The translations under genes and the position numbers were made by a program. The notes below the pieces were generated by a model. That model saw only the letters and a list, made by a program, of their open reading frames with translations. It ran no database searches and was not told the DNA's origin. From Salipiger profundus (GTDB lineage: Bacteria; Pseudomonadota; Alphaproteobacteria; Rhodobacterales; Rhodobacteraceae), in contig NZ_CP014796.1 in NCBI RefSeq assembly GCF_001969385.1, positions 1,443,501 through 1,507,500 of the forward strand: a stretch of 64,000 bases of DNA. The letters run 5' to 3'. Below, one piece after another: positions 1-8,714 of the stretch; the first letter of the stretch is position 1; the number at the start of each line of letters is the position of its first letter.

Positions 1-282
1 GTTGGACGCCGAGAAGGGCGTGATCGTTACCGTCACCACCCCGGCCTCGACGAAGGGATCGCGGGCCATCAGCGCCTCGATCTCGTCGCGCGACGGGCCG
101 GTCGCGATGACGATGCCGCCGGTGCGGGGGTCTTTCGGGCCAGAGACGAGGAAACGACCCTCGGCGTAGCACTGCTTCACGAAGTCCATGTGCGGTGCCA
201 GGACCGGCTCGATCTGCTCGAAGGGGACGGTGTACTCAATGTCGATCACGAACAGGCCGTGGCCCTCTGGGATAAGGCTCAT
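1..282 (-). CDS. YciI-like family protein, partial (C-terminus beyond window edge)
   Basis: The reading frame starts at an ATG at 282-280 that overlaps the stop codon of ubiG by four bases (ATGA), so the two are translationally coupled. The 94 residues visible run from [17 protein letters not shown] to ITPFSASN without a stop. The short ferredoxin-like pattern (VIDIEY strand, [19 protein letters not shown], then DPFVEAGVV near the end) is typical of YciI/YCII proteins, small dimeric alpha-beta barrel proteins of mostly unknown catalytic role. A second YciI-like gene lies at 31184-31456. The gene is cut by the window edge, so its length cannot be judged. Confidence 0.8.
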   Translation of the reverse strand, partial: MSLIPEGHGLFVIDIEYTVPFEQIEPVLAPHMDFVKQCYAEGRFLVSGPKDPRTGGIVIATGPSRDEIEALMARDPFVEAGVVTVTITPFSASN

Positions 283-1025
283 GCCGCGGTCCCGGGGTTC
301 AGCGCGGCCGTCACGTAGTTCACCGACAGGTCACGGTCCGAGATGTGCCACGACCAGCTCACCGGGTTGAAAACGTAGCCCTTGCGGTCGACCGGCTCGA
401 GCCCAGCCCTGCGCATGAGGTCGTAGAGCTCGTCGGGCGTGATGAACTTCGACCATTCGTGCGTGCCCTTCGGCAGCCAGCGCATCACCCACTCGGCCCC
501 GACGATCGCCATCGCGAAGCTCTTGGAATTGCGGTTGATGGTCGAGCACAGGTGCAGCCCGCCGGGCTTCAGCAGCGCGCGGCAGGCGGTGAGATAGGCG
601 AGCGGATCGGCGACGTGCTCGACCACCTCCATGTTCAGCACCACGTCGAAGCGCTCTCCGGTCTCGGCCAGCGCCTCGGCGGTGGTGTGGCGGTAGTCGA
701 TCTCCAGCCCCGACTGCTCGGCGTGCAGCTGCGCCACGGGAATGTTGCGCTCGGCCGCGTCGACCCCCACGACCTCGGCGCCGAGCCGTGCCATCGGCTC
801 GCAAAGAAGTCCGCCGCCGCAGCCGATGTCGACGATGCGCAGCCCCTCGAAGGGACGCTCGGACGACAGGTCACGCCCGAACTCGCCCGCCACCTGCCGG
901 GTGATGTAATCGAGCCGCACCGGGTTCATCATGTGCAGCGGCTTGAACTTGCCGGTGGGGTCCCACCACTCGGCGGCCATCGCTTCGAACTTGGCGATCT
1001 CGGACGGGTCGACGGTTACGGTCAT
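279..1025 (-). CDS. ubiG: 3-demethylubiquinol 3-O-methyltransferase UbiG
   Basis: UbiG carries out both O-methylation steps of ubiquinone synthesis with S-adenosylmethionine. At 248 residues it has the normal family length. The opening ([18 protein letters not shown]) is the conserved UbiG N-terminus. SAM-binding motif I is [10 protein letters not shown] at about residue 66, and [11 protein letters not shown] is the later SAM-fold motif. The ATG start at 1025 agrees with family starts. It is divergent from the iminopeptidase gene and overlaps the downstream YciI-like gene by four bases. Identification is firm from motif content; SAH produced here would be removed by AhcY, encoded at 23878. 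Confidence 0.93.
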   Translation of the reverse strand: MTVTVDPSEIAKFEAMAAEWWDPTGKFKPLHMMNPVRLDYITRQVAGEFGRDLSSERPFEGLRIVDIGCGGGLLCEPMARLGAEVVGVDAAERNIPVAQLHAEQSGLEIDYRHTTAEALAETGERFDVVLNMEVVEHVADPLAYLTACRALLKPGGLHLCSTINRNSKSFAMAIVGAEWVMRWLPKGTHEWSKFITPDELYDLMRRAGLEPVDRKGYVFNPVSWSWHISDRDLSVNYVTAALNPGTAA

Positions 1026-1077
1026 CGGTCACTTTTCCCCATGGTCATTCGGGTGCCCCTGAACATATAGATGGGAC

Positions 1078-2076
1078 ATGGACAAAATCCCGGGCCAGAA
1101 GCGCGCAGTGCAATATCTCTACCCAGCCCTGGACCCGTTCGATCAACGCATGATCGACATGGGCGATGGGCACAAGATCTATATGGAGCAGTGCGGCAAC
1201 CCGCGCGGGATCCCCGTGATCGTGCTCCATGGCGGCCCGGGCGGCGGCTGTTCGCCCGCCATGCGCCGCTATTTCGACCCGCGCGTGTTCCGCGTGGTGC
1301 TGTTCGACCAGCGCGGGTGCGGCCGGTCGCGGCCCCACGCCAGCGTCACCGACAACACCACCTGGCATCTCGTCTCGGATATCGAGCGCATCCGCGAGAT
1401 CCTCGAGATCGACCGGTTCATCGTCTTCGGCGGCAGCTGGGGCGCGACGCTGGCGCTGATCTATGCGGTCAGCCATCCCGAGCGCGTGCGACATCTCGTG
1501 CTGCGCGGCGTCTTCATGATGACCCGCACGGAGCTCGACTGGTTCTACGGCGGCGGCGCCGGGCAGTTCTGGCCCGAAGCCTGGGCACGGTTCAGCGAGC
1601 TGATCCCGGAGGACGAGCGCGGTGACCTGATCGGCGCCTATCACCGGCGGCTGTTCTCGGGCGACATGCAGGAAGAGACCCGCCACGCCCGGGCCTGGTC
1701 GGGCTGGGAGAACGCGCTGGCCTCGGTCTACTCGAACGGGCAGGGCGGCGAGGCCCCCGGCGACTACGCCCGGGCCTTCGCCCGGCTCGAGAACCACTAC
1801 TTCGTGAACGAGGGCTTCCTCGAGGAAGACGGCTGGATCCTGAACAACGCCGACCGCCTCCACGGCATCCCCGGCGTGATCGTGCAGGGCCGCTACGACA
1901 TGATCTGCCCGCCGCGCCGCGCCTGGGAGCTGGCGCAGGCCTGGCCCGACGCGAACCTGCGGATGATCCGCAACGCCGGCCACGCGCTCTCCGAGCCCGG
2001 CATCAGCGCCGAGCTGGTGCGCACCATGGACCAGATCGCCGAGGCCGAGGGTTTACAGGACGGGACCGGCCTCTAG
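1078..2076 (+). CDS. pip: Proline iminopeptidase (alpha/beta hydrolase, S33)
   Basis: This 332-residue protein belongs to the prolyl aminopeptidase family, which removes N-terminal proline from peptides in the cytoplasm. The N-terminal YLYPALDPFDQRMIDMGDGH and the oxyanion segment HGGPGGG are family hallmarks. The nucleophile elbow FGGSWGATLAL places the catalytic serine at about residue 120. The aspartate is expected in GRYDMICPP and the histidine in NAGHALSEPG near the C-terminus, so the triad is complete. The start lies 53 bases from the divergent ubiG start. Substrate preference cannot be read from sequence. Confidence 0.92.
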   Translation: MDKIPGQKRAVQYLYPALDPFDQRMIDMGDGHKIYMEQCGNPRGIPVIVLHGGPGGGCSPAMRRYFDPRVFRVVLFDQRGCGRSRPHASVTDNTTWHLVSDIERIREILEIDRFIVFGGSWGATLALIYAVSHPERVRHLVLRGVFMMTRTELDWFYGGGAGQFWPEAWARFSELIPEDERGDLIGAYHRRLFSGDMQEETRHARAWSGWENALASVYSNGQGGEAPGDYARAFARLENHYFVNEGFLEEDGWILNNADRLHGIPGVIVQGRYDMICPPRRAWELAQAWPDANLRMIRNAGHALSEPGISAELVRTMDQIAEAEGLQDGTGL

Positions 2077-2124
2077 TCTGGACCGGCTGCCGGATCGCGC
2101 CGGCACGGAGGAGGACGCGCCGCG

Positions 2125-3417
2125 ATGAACGCCGAGACCGGATGCGATGCGCAGCAGGCACGGCTGTTCACGGTCTCGCCGCTGCGCACGTCCCTGAACT
2201 TCTACAGCCTTGGCAGGACCCAGGAAGAGTCCGCGCGGCTCGTCTCGGCGATGCGCCGGATCGACGCGGTCACCGAGATGTTCGATGTCGAGTATCCCGA
2301 CTGGTCCTTCGGCTACGGGACCGTGCAGCACGACGCGCTGCCGGTGTTCTTCCAGCCGGTCGCGATCCTGCGCATGAGGCTGGGCTCCGGCCTGCCGGTG
2401 GTGCGCGACGACCGCAGCTTCACCGCCATCGGCGCCGAGATCCACCTATACGACGATTGCGTGGCCATTCTGTTCGTCGAGTGGGCGACCGACGTCGATG
2501 CCTGCCCGCGCGAGGATTTCGACAGCGCCTTGACCGGGGCCACCAAGAGCCTGTTCCGGCGCCACGTGCTGGGCTGTCTCGAGACAATGCAGGAGGCGTT
2601 GTCCCGCGACGACACGGCGCTGAAGGTGCTGCGGGCGCGCGACGAGTTTTCCGTCTTCACCCCGCTGCACGCGCTGCCCGACGCCCCCGACTGGACGGCG
2701 CGTTCGGTCCTCGTGACCGGCGGTCCGGAAACCGCCGTCATGCTGTCGGGCAAGCTGGGCGGCCTGCCGCCCGTGCCCGAGGAGTTCGACGGTGCCCGTG
2801 CCTGGGTCGGATCGGGCAACAGCCTCTTCGCGGTGACCTCCGGCCGGCTTGAGGCCTTCACGCAGGACTGGATGCGCTGCATGAGCCTCTGCCAGTTCTA
2901 CGCGACGCTGCTCTCGCGCTACCAGGCCATGCTTCTGGGCGACCTGCGGCTGATGGAGAACGCCGGGGACCGCGAGATCAAGAAGACGATCCTGCGCACG
3001 CTGGAACGCAAGCTCGATCACCTCGATTTCATACGGCTGCAGCACGAACGGGCGCTCTACGGCTTGCAGGGCATCCGGCGCCCGCTCTGCCGCTACATCC
3101 ACGAGGCGTGGGAAAGCGCGCTGCAGTTCGGCAATGTCGAGGGCTGGGCGGCCTTCCTGCGCAAGCAGATCGACCGCTACTACCGCCGCCGTCAGCTGGC
3201 GCAGACCCGCATTCTCAAGAGCATCGTTGCCGCCATCGGGAGCTTTTCGCTCTTCGATCTCTTCCTCGTGCTGCGCCATGAAAGCGACGAGCAGGAGGAC
3301 GGAGGCCTGCCGGGCATTCTCGACATCTTCGCCGGCCATTCCGCCGATACGGTGCTTTACGGGGCGCTCGCGATCCTGCTCTTCCTCATGCTCATCACCT
3401 ACCTGAACGAGAAGTAA
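2125..3417 (+). CDS. Hypothetical protein with two C-terminal membrane segments
   Basis: The 430-residue product is not recognised. It opens with a mixed, probably soluble alpha/beta region (residues 1-240), followed by a long, charge-rich helical stretch around residues 250-350 (for example REIKKTILRTLERKLDHLDF). It ends with two hydrophobic segments, ILKSIVAAIGSFSLFDLFLVL and DTVLYGALAILLFLMLITYL, and a four-residue tail. This soluble N-terminus, helical stalk and two terminal membrane helices recall CorA-type topology, but the GMN loop motif of CorA is absent. The stop TAA at 3415-3417 directly abuts the ATG of the next gene, indicating a two-gene unit. An inner-membrane protein of unknown function is the safest call. 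Confidence 0.75.
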   Translation: MNAETGCDAQQARLFTVSPLRTSLNFYSLGRTQEESARLVSAMRRIDAVTEMFDVEYPDWSFGYGTVQHDALPVFFQPVAILRMRLGSGLPVVRDDRSFTAIGAEIHLYDDCVAILFVEWATDVDACPREDFDSALTGATKSLFRRHVLGCLETMQEALSRDDTALKVLRARDEFSVFTPLHALPDAPDWTARSVLVTGGPETAVMLSGKLGGLPPVPEEFDGARAWVGSGNSLFAVTSGRLEAFTQDWMRCMSLCQFYATLLSRYQAMLLGDLRLMENAGDREIKKTILRTLERKLDHLDFIRLQHERALYGLQGIRRPLCRYIHEAWESALQFGNVEGWAAFLRKQIDRYYRRRQLAQTRILKSIVAAIGSFSLFDLFLVLRHESDEQEDGGLPGILDIFAGHSADTVLYGALAILLFLMLITYLNEK

Positions 3418-3795
3418 ATGACTGCAGACCAGACCCTCCCGGCCCGGCGCTGCCGGATCATCGTGCTCATGGGCAGCGCGTCGGACCGGCTGGAAGAGGC
3501 CGTCCCGCGCATCGCCCGCACGGTCTCGGAACGCTACGGGGGGCTCACCACGAGCTTTGCCACCGGTCACTGGACCCCGGACGGCGAGAACGCCAGCGGC
3601 CCCTACGACGTGTCCGCGCTGATGACCGAGCGGGTCCTGCGGCTCGACCTTCTTGTGATGCCCGAGCAGAAGGCAGAAGCGCTCGATCTGCTGCAGGAGG
3701 CCTGCCGCGAGGTGAACAGAACTCTTGCTTTGGGCTGTGTCCATCTTCACATAGAATGTCTGGAGGCCGAGGCGCATCATCGTCTCATCGCCTGA
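3418..3795 (+). CDS. Hypothetical protein, coupled to upstream membrane protein
   Basis: The 125-residue product follows the membrane protein gene with no intervening base, so the two are almost certainly co-translated. It starts MTADQTLPARRCRIIVLMGS and has an alternating strand/helix pattern (RIIVLMGS, VLRLDLLVMPEQKAEALDLL, LALGCVHLHIECLEAEAH). This suggests a compact alpha/beta fold of ferredoxin-like type. There is no signal peptide or membrane segment. I do not recognise the family. Its partner position suggests it acts with the membrane protein, but no function can be assigned. Confidence 0.65.
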   Translation: MTADQTLPARRCRIIVLMGSASDRLEEAVPRIARTVSERYGGLTTSFATGHWTPDGENASGPYDVSALMTERVLRLDLLVMPEQKAEALDLLQEACREVNRTLALGCVHLHIECLEAEAHHRLIA

Positions 3796-3876
3796 CCCGG
3801 CGCGCGCCGCGTCGCCACACGGACCACGATCCGGCGGGCCACCGCCCGCCGCGCAAGACAGGGACACCACGCTGCC

Positions 3877-5424
3877 ATGACGGCCTTTCGCCGCCGCCGC
3901 CTGATCCAATCCGCCCTCGCCGCCGCGGTGCTGGGGGCGTCGGGTCTTGCCGCCGCTCCGGCGCGGTCCGGCGGCACGTTGCGCGCGGGTCTCGGCGGGG
4001 CGCATCGCTCCGACAGCTGGGATTCGCGCACCCATTCCGATTTCTTCATGATCGCCGCCGCGCAGGGCGCGGTCTTCGACACGCTGACCGAGGTCGCCGC
4101 CGACGGCAGCCTGCGCGGCGAGCTCGCCACCGGCTGGGAGGCCAGCCCCGACGCCCGCGTCTGGACGGTGACCCTGCGCGAGGGCGTCCGATTCCACAAC
4201 GGCAAGCCCTTCGTGGCCGAGGACGTGCTTGCCTCGCTCAAGCTCCATCTCGATCCGGCCGCCGCCTCGGGCGCGCGCCCGCTGGTCGAGTCCATCGCGA
4301 CGATGGAGCGGCTCTCGGATCACCGCGTCCGCTTCACGCTGGAAGCCGGAAACGCCGATTTCCCCTACCTGCTCGCCGACTATCACCTGCTGATCTACCC
4401 CGCCGGCCAGATCGCCGAGGCGATGGCCCGTGGCATTGGCACCGGCCTCTACCGGGTCGAACATTTCGAACCGGGCGTGCGCTTCCTCGGCCGCCGGGTC
4501 GCCGGACACTACAAGGACGGGCAGGCGGGCTGGTTCGACGAACTTGTCTTCACCGCGATGAACGACGGCGCGGCGCGGGTCGCGGCGCTGCGCTCCGGGC
4601 AGGTGGACGCCATCAACCGGGTCGCCCCGCAGCGCGCGGCGCGGCTTCAGGGCGTCGCCGGTGTGCAACTGCAGGACATTCCCGGCAACCAGTATTACGG
4701 CTTCGCCATGCAGACCGGGGCGGCGCCCTTCGACGCGGTGCACGTGCGGCAGGCGATGAAGCATGCCATCGACCGGCAGGCGATCCTCGACCGGGTGTTG
4801 CTCGGCCACGGCCGCATCGGTGCCGACAGTCCGCTGGGACCGGCGAACCAGTTCGCCGCCGATCTCGATGCGCCGGGCTACGACCCCGACCGCGCCCGCT
4901 ACCATCTGCGGCAGGCCGGGCTCGCCTCGCTGACCGTGCCGCTGTCGGTCTCCGACACCGCCTTCGAGGGGGCGCCGCAGGCCGCCGGGCTGTTCCGCGA
5001 CACCGCCGCCGCAGCGGGGCTCGACATCCAGCCGGTGACAGAGCAGTCCGAGGGCTACTGGTCCGAGGTCTGGCGCAACCGACCCTTTTGCGCCTGCGCC
5101 TGGTCGGGCCGCGTGACCGAGGACTGGATGTTCTCGACCGCGCTGCAGCACGGTGCGCCGTGGAATGACACGCAGTGGGGCATGGAGCAGAGCCCGCGCT
5201 TCCAGTCGCTTCTGACCGAGGCCCGCTCCGAGCTCGACAGCGCCCGCCGCCGCGCGTTCTACGGCGAGATGCAGCAGATCCTGCGCGACGAGGGCGGGCT
5301 GCTCATCCCGGTCTTCGCGAACCACCTTCAGGCGGTCGGAGAGGGCATCGCGACGCCCGCCACGGTGGGCAATCTCTGGGCGATGGACAACGCGCGCTTC
5401 GCCGAGCGCTGGTGGCGCGCCTGA
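3877..5424 (+). CDS. Peptide/oligopeptide ABC transporter substrate-binding protein, Tat-exported
   Basis: This 515-residue family 5 extracellular solute-binding protein (DppA/OppA type) should bind peptides or related ligands in the periplasm. The N-terminus RRRRLIQSALAAAVLGASG is a twin-arginine signal peptide, implying folding before export. Family signatures include GGTLRAGLGG at the mature start, EVAADGSLRGELATGWEASPD, VWTVTLREGVRFHNGKPFVAEDV and YDPDRARYHLRQAG. No permease or ATPase genes flank it, so it is an orphan binding protein that must use a transporter encoded elsewhere. It converges with the sugar isomerase gene. Confidence 0.88.
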   Translation: MTAFRRRRLIQSALAAAVLGASGLAAAPARSGGTLRAGLGGAHRSDSWDSRTHSDFFMIAAAQGAVFDTLTEVAADGSLRGELATGWEASPDARVWTVTLREGVRFHNGKPFVAEDVLASLKLHLDPAAASGARPLVESIATMERLSDHRVRFTLEAGNADFPYLLADYHLLIYPAGQIAEAMARGIGTGLYRVEHFEPGVRFLGRRVAGHYKDGQAGWFDELVFTAMNDGAARVAALRSGQVDAINRVAPQRAARLQGVAGVQLQDIPGNQYYGFAMQTGAAPFDAVHVRQAMKHAIDRQAILDRVLLGHGRIGADSPLGPANQFAADLDAPGYDPDRARYHLRQAGLASLTVPLSVSDTAFEGAPQAAGLFRDTAAAAGLDIQPVTEQSEGYWSEVWRNRPFCACAWSGRVTEDWMFSTALQHGAPWNDTQWGMEQSPRFQSLLTEARSELDSARRRAFYGEMQQILRDEGGLLIPVFANHLQAVGEGIATPATVGNLWAMDNARFAERWWRA

Positions 5425-5484
5425 GCCCACCCGGTCGGGACCGATGATCCGGGATCGCCGCCGCAAGGGGCAACCCACCACCCG

Positions 5485-6162
5485 TCAGAGCTTGTCGTCG
5501 TAATCCGAGACCAGCAGGTGCAGCGGCGGCTCGTCCTCCTCGACGGTCGAGAACCGCCCGATGTCCATCTCGAAGATATTGTCGGTATGGTCGTCGTTGA
5601 CCGTCGAGACCTCGCCGATCAGCACGTCGCTGCCCTCGCCCCAGAACGCATGCCACGTGGTCGGGAAAAGCGTCACCGACTCGCCGGGATCGAGCCTCAG
5701 GTGCCCCCCCGCCGGCAGAGTCCGGTCGATGCCGTCGCACATCACCGTCACCGGCGCCTTGCGGTCGATGTCGCCCTCGGGCGTGGCCGCGAACAGCTCG
5801 AGCACCAGCGTGCCTCCGCCGCGGTTGATGATGTCCTCGACCTTTAGGTCATGGCGATGGTTCGGGCTGAGCTGATCGCGCCGCGAGATCATGATCTTCT
5901 CGGCGTAGAGCATGGCGCTGCGCTTGCCGAGATCGGCATTCAGCCCGTTCCGTGTGGTGAACAGGAACAGGCCCATCCGGTCGAAATCGCCGCCGCCGTA
6001 GTCGGTGATGTCCCAGCCCATGCCGCGCCGCTTGATCTCGGCGTGATCGGCCGCGCGCAGCTCGTCGGGGCTCAGGTAGGCGAAGGGCGGCAGGCAGACG
6101 CCGTGGCCGCGGATGAAGGCATCGCCTTCGCGGATGATCTCGTTGATGCGCGAGCGTTTCAT
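5485..6162 (-). CDS. D-lyxose/D-mannose isomerase family protein (cupin)
   Basis: This 225-residue cupin matches the D-lyxose ketol-isomerase (YdaE-like) family, which interconverts aldoses and ketoses using a bound metal. The N-terminal MKRSRINEIIREGDAFI and the GWDITDYGGGDF segment are characteristic. The cupin metal ligands are likely in SPNHRHDLKVEDI (two histidines and a glutamate) and in TTWHAFWG (histidine). No kinase, transporter or regulator for the sugar lies beside it, so the physiological substrate is unknown. It is transcribed leftward alone and followed by the convergent binding-protein gene. Confidence 0.83.
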   Translation of the reverse strand: MKRSRINEIIREGDAFIRGHGVCLPPFAYLSPDELRAADHAEIKRRGMGWDITDYGGGDFDRMGLFLFTTRNGLNADLGKRSAMLYAEKIMISRRDQLSPNHRHDLKVEDIINRGGGTLVLELFAATPEGDIDRKAPVTVMCDGIDRTLPAGGHLRLDPGESVTLFPTTWHAFWGEGSDVLIGEVSTVNDDHTDNIFEMDIGRFSTVEEDEPPLHLLVSDYDDKL

Positions 6163-6240
6163 GGCATTTCCTCCCGTGGCCGGTCGCGGCGACGTTAGCG
6201 GGAGGTCTGCGCCGGTGGTAGGGGCCGGATGCCTCCGGCG

Positions 6241-6309
6241 GGGATATTTATGGCCAGAAGATGCCCCCGGGTGTGCCCGGCATGGGCATCTTCTGGCCTC
6301 AAGTATCCC
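6241..6309. repeat. REP-like inverted repeat between isomerase gene and hslU
   Basis: Two 26-base arms, 6241-6266 and 6284-6309, are inverted copies of each other with three mismatches. The conserved core reads GGCCAGAAGATGCCC in the left arm. The 17-base centre contains its own hairpin, CCGGG-TGTG-CCCGG (6267-6280). The left arm with its lead-in GCCTCCGGCGGGGATATTT resembles an intergenic repeat that I recall as common in Rhodobacterales genomes. A further hairpin, GCGAGGGG-CTGG-CCCCTCGC, follows at 6317-6336. Neither has a T-run, so simple intrinsic termination is unlikely. Confidence 0.7.
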
Positions 6310-6348
6310 GGGGAGCGCGAGGGGCTGGCCCCTCGCTGTCGTCCCGGC

Positions 6349-7656
6349 TCAGAGCACGTAGCGGCTGAGGTCGGCGCTGCGGGTCAGCTCGCCGAGGTAG
6401 GTTTCGACGAAGGCCTCGTCGACGGTGATCGTCTCCCCGGTCCGGTCGGGCGCGTTGAAGGAGAGCTCCTCGAACACCCGTTCCATCACCGTGTAGAGCC
6501 GCCGTGCACCGATGTTCTCGACGCTCTCGTTCACCTGCGCCGCGATCTTCGCGAGCGCGTGGATGCCCTCCTCGGTGAACTCGACGGTGACTTCCTCGGT
6601 CGCCATGAGCGCCGTGTACTGGCGGGTCAGCGCGTTGTCGGTCTCGGTCAGGATGCGCACGAAGTCCTCTTCGGTGAGCGCCCGGAGGTTCACCCGGATC
6701 GGCAGGCGGCCCTGAAGTTCGGGCAGCAGGTCCGACGGCTTTGCGATGTGGAAGGCGCCCGAGGCGATGAACAGGATGTGGTCGGTCTTCACCGGGCCGT
6801 GCTTGGTGCTGACGGTGGTGCCCTCGATCAGTGGCAGCAGGTCGCGCTGCACGCCCTCGCGGCTGACGTCGCCGCCGCGGGCTTCCTGCCGCGCGGTGAC
6901 CTTGTCGATCTCGTCGAGGAAGACGATGCCGTTCTGCTCCACCGATTCCAGCGCCGCGGCCTTGACCAACTCGTCGTCGAGAAGCTTGTCGGCCTCTTCC
7001 TGGATCAGCACATCGTAGCTTTCGGAGACTCTCATCTTCTTGCGCGTGGTGCGGCCGCCGAAGGCTTTCCCGAACATCTCGGAGAGGTTCATCATCCCCA
7101 TGTTCTGGCCCGGCTGGCCGGGCATTTCCATCATCGGGAAGGGGCTTTGCGTCTCGGCCACGTCGAGCTCGATCTCGGTGTCGTCCAGCTCGCCGTTGCG
7201 CAGCTTCTTGCGGAACATCTCGCGGGTCGATTCGCGCGCGTCGCTGCCGGCGATGGCCTCGATCACACGTTCCTCGGCGGCCTTGTGGGCGGCGGCCTTG
7301 ACGTCTTCGCGCATGTGCTCGCGGGTCATGGCGATGGCACTGTCGATCAGGTCACGGATGATCTGCTCGACGTCGCGACCGACGTAGCCGACCTCGGTGA
7401 ACTTGGTGGCCTCGACCTTGATGAAGGGCGCGCGGGCGAGCTTCGCCAAACGGCGCGAAATCTCGGTCTTGCCGACGCCGGTGGGCCCGATCATCAGGAT
7501 GTTCTTGGGGTAGACTTCGTCGCGCAGGTCCTCGGAGAGCTGCTTGCGGCGCCAGCGGTTGCGCAGTGCCACGGCCACGGCGCGCTTGGCGTCCTTCTGG
7601 CCGATGATGAAGCGGTCGAGTTCCGAGACGATCTCGCGGGGGGTCAGGTCGGTCAT
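6349..7656 (-). CDS. hslU: ATP-dependent protease ATPase subunit HslU
   Basis: HslU (ClpY) is the AAA+ hexamer that unfolds substrates and feeds them to the HslV peptidase. The 435-residue length is normal. Walker A is GPTGVGKTE at about residue 56, and Walker B is [10 protein letters not shown]. The opening [32 protein letters not shown] is conserved in the family. The C-terminal end SADLSRYVL is the tail that docks into HslV and opens its gate. It lies 20 bases downstream of hslV in one heat-shock type operon. Confidence 0.97.
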   Translation of the reverse strand: MTDLTPREIVSELDRFIIGQKDAKRAVAVALRNRWRRKQLSEDLRDEVYPKNILMIGPTGVGKTEISRRLAKLARAPFIKVEATKFTEVGYVGRDVEQIIRDLIDSAIAMTREHMREDVKAAAHKAAEERVIEAIAGSDARESTREMFRKKLRNGELDDTEIELDVAETQSPFPMMEMPGQPGQNMGMMNLSEMFGKAFGGRTTRKKMRVSESYDVLIQEEADKLLDDELVKAAALESVEQNGIVFLDEIDKVTARQEARGGDVSREGVQRDLLPLIEGTTVSTKHGPVKTDHILFIASGAFHIAKPSDLLPELQGRLPIRVNLRALTEEDFVRILTETDNALTRQYTALMATEEVTVEFTEEGIHALAKIAAQVNESVENIGARRLYTVMERVFEELSFNAPDRTGETITVDEAFVETYLGELTRSADLSRYVL

Positions 7657-7676
7657 GGTGGTCCTTTCGCGGCGGC

Positions 7677-8234
7677 TCAGGCCGAAATGCTCTCAACCGT
7701 GAGGTTGCCGTTCGTGTAGACGCAGATGTCGGCGGCGATGGCCATGGCGCGGCGGGCGATCTCCTCGGCGGAGTGGTCGCTCTCGTAGAGGCCGCGCGCG
7801 GCGGCCAGCGCGAAGTTGCCGCCCGAGCCGATCGCGGCGATGTCGTGCTCGGGTTCGAGCACGTCGCCGGCGCCGGTGATGACGTAGAGATCACGCCCGT
7901 CGGTGACGATCAGCATCGCCTCGAGCTTCTGTAGGTACTTGTCGGTGCGCCAGTCCTTGGCGAGCTCGACGCAGGCGCGCTGGAGCTGACCGGGGGTCTT
8001 TTCCAGCTTCCCCTCGAGCCGTTCCAGCAGGGTGAAGGCGTCGGCGGTGGATCCCGCGAAGCCGCAGACCACGTCCGAGCCGCCGGGCGAGAGGCGCCGC
8101 ACCTTGCGGGCGGTGCCCTTGATGACGGTCTGGCCGAGGCTCACCTGCCCGTCGCCCGCGACGACCACCTGGCCGCCCTTGCGGACGCCGATGATCGTGG
8201 TGCCGTGCCAGCCGGGGAATTCCTGATCGGCCAT
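7677..8234 (-). CDS. hslV: ATP-dependent protease peptidase subunit HslV
   Basis: HslV is the proteasome beta-like peptidase of the HslUV complex. From the ATG at 8234 it is 185 residues. The sequence [12 protein letters not shown] supplies the catalytic N-terminal threonine (residue 12), exposed after propeptide removal. [14 protein letters not shown] is a conserved family segment. Two closely spaced ATGs exist at 8243 and 8234. The Shine-Dalgarno AGGAGA lies about eight bases before the second and abuts the first, so 8234 is chosen. Longer extensions upstream have no family match. Confidence 0.96.
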   Translation of the reverse strand: MADQEFPGWHGTTIIGVRKGGQVVVAGDGQVSLGQTVIKGTARKVRRLSPGGSDVVCGFAGSTADAFTLLERLEGKLEKTPGQLQRACVELAKDWRTDKYLQKLEAMLIVTDGRDLYVITGAGDVLEPEHDIAAIGSGGNFALAAARGLYESDHSAEEIARRAMAIAADICVYTNGNLTVESISA

Positions 8235-8265
8235 GTCTGTCATCTCCTTTTCCGTGCTTGCCGCC

Positions 8266-8294
8266 ATATGGGGGCTGGACATTGCCGCGACAAG
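8266..8294 (-). promoter_or_regulatory. Sigma-32 (RpoH)-type heat-shock promoter of hslVU
   Basis: Read on the minus strand, the -35-like element CTTGTCG (8294-8288) is separated by 14 bases from CCCCATAT (8273-8266). This is very close to the established RpoH consensus CTTGAAA-N13-15-CCCCATNT. Transcription would start about 25 bases before the hslV ATG, leaving room only for its ribosome binding site. Heat-shock control of hslVU is known in other proteobacteria. The assignment here comes from the sequence alone. Confidence 0.75.
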
Positions 8295-8382
8295 GCGATG
8301 CCCTTTGGAGGTGGACATAGGGCACCGCGCGGCGGATGGAAATGCGTCGGCCGGGGCCCTTGCAGGCAACGGAGGGCGCCAC

Positions 8383-8607
8383 ATGGACGACACCGAACTC
8401 ACGCGGTTGCATGACGCGGCGGCAGGTCTTCCGGCCGGGGAATTCCACCTGCCCGAGCTCTACGGCCCGGACTGGGACAGGCTCTGGATCGGCGACAAGG
8501 TGAAGACCGGGCGGGCCTTCCTGCAGGCGGTGCGCGCCGGCCGGCTTCCGGGGATCGAGGACACGGGCCGCAAGGCCGGCGGCGGTCGGATCTACCGCAA
8601 GCTCTGA
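8383..8607 (+). CDS. Small DUF1413-like protein
   Basis: The 74-residue product starts at an ATG at 8383, seven bases after a GGAGG ribosome binding site. This is preferred over the longer upstream frame, which overlaps the hslV promoter. The core [31 protein letters not shown] followed by [13 protein letters not shown] at the end fits the small DUF1413 pattern (short dimeric-looking protein, no known activity). It has no membrane segment. It is divergent from hslV and converges with trxA. Confidence 0.65.
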   Translation: MDDTELTRLHDAAAGLPAGEFHLPELYGPDWDRLWIGDKVKTGRAFLQAVRAGRLPGIEDTGRKAGGGRIYRKL

Positions 8608-8661
8608 GCCCGCCGCGCCGGGGGCTGGCGGTCAGGCAGGGGCGCAAACTAGGGCGCAAAG

Positions 8662-8691
8662 AAAAATGCGCCCCCGGATGGAGGCGCATTT
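8662..8691 (-). terminator. Intrinsic terminator of trxA
   Basis: On the minus strand the stem AAATGCGCC (8691-8683) pairs with GGCGCATTT (8672-8664) around a 10-base loop, and the right arm runs into TTTTTC. It lies just downstream of the trxA stop at 8715. On the plus strand it could also end the small gene at 8383-8607. Confidence 0.75.
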
Positions 8692-8714
8692 CTGTCCGAA
8701 AGATCGGGCGTGGT

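Noticed and set aside
2446..5481. A 1011-codon minus-strand frame across the orphan pair and binding protein gene
   Set aside because: It spans three genes on the other strand, has atypical amino-acid composition and no family motif.
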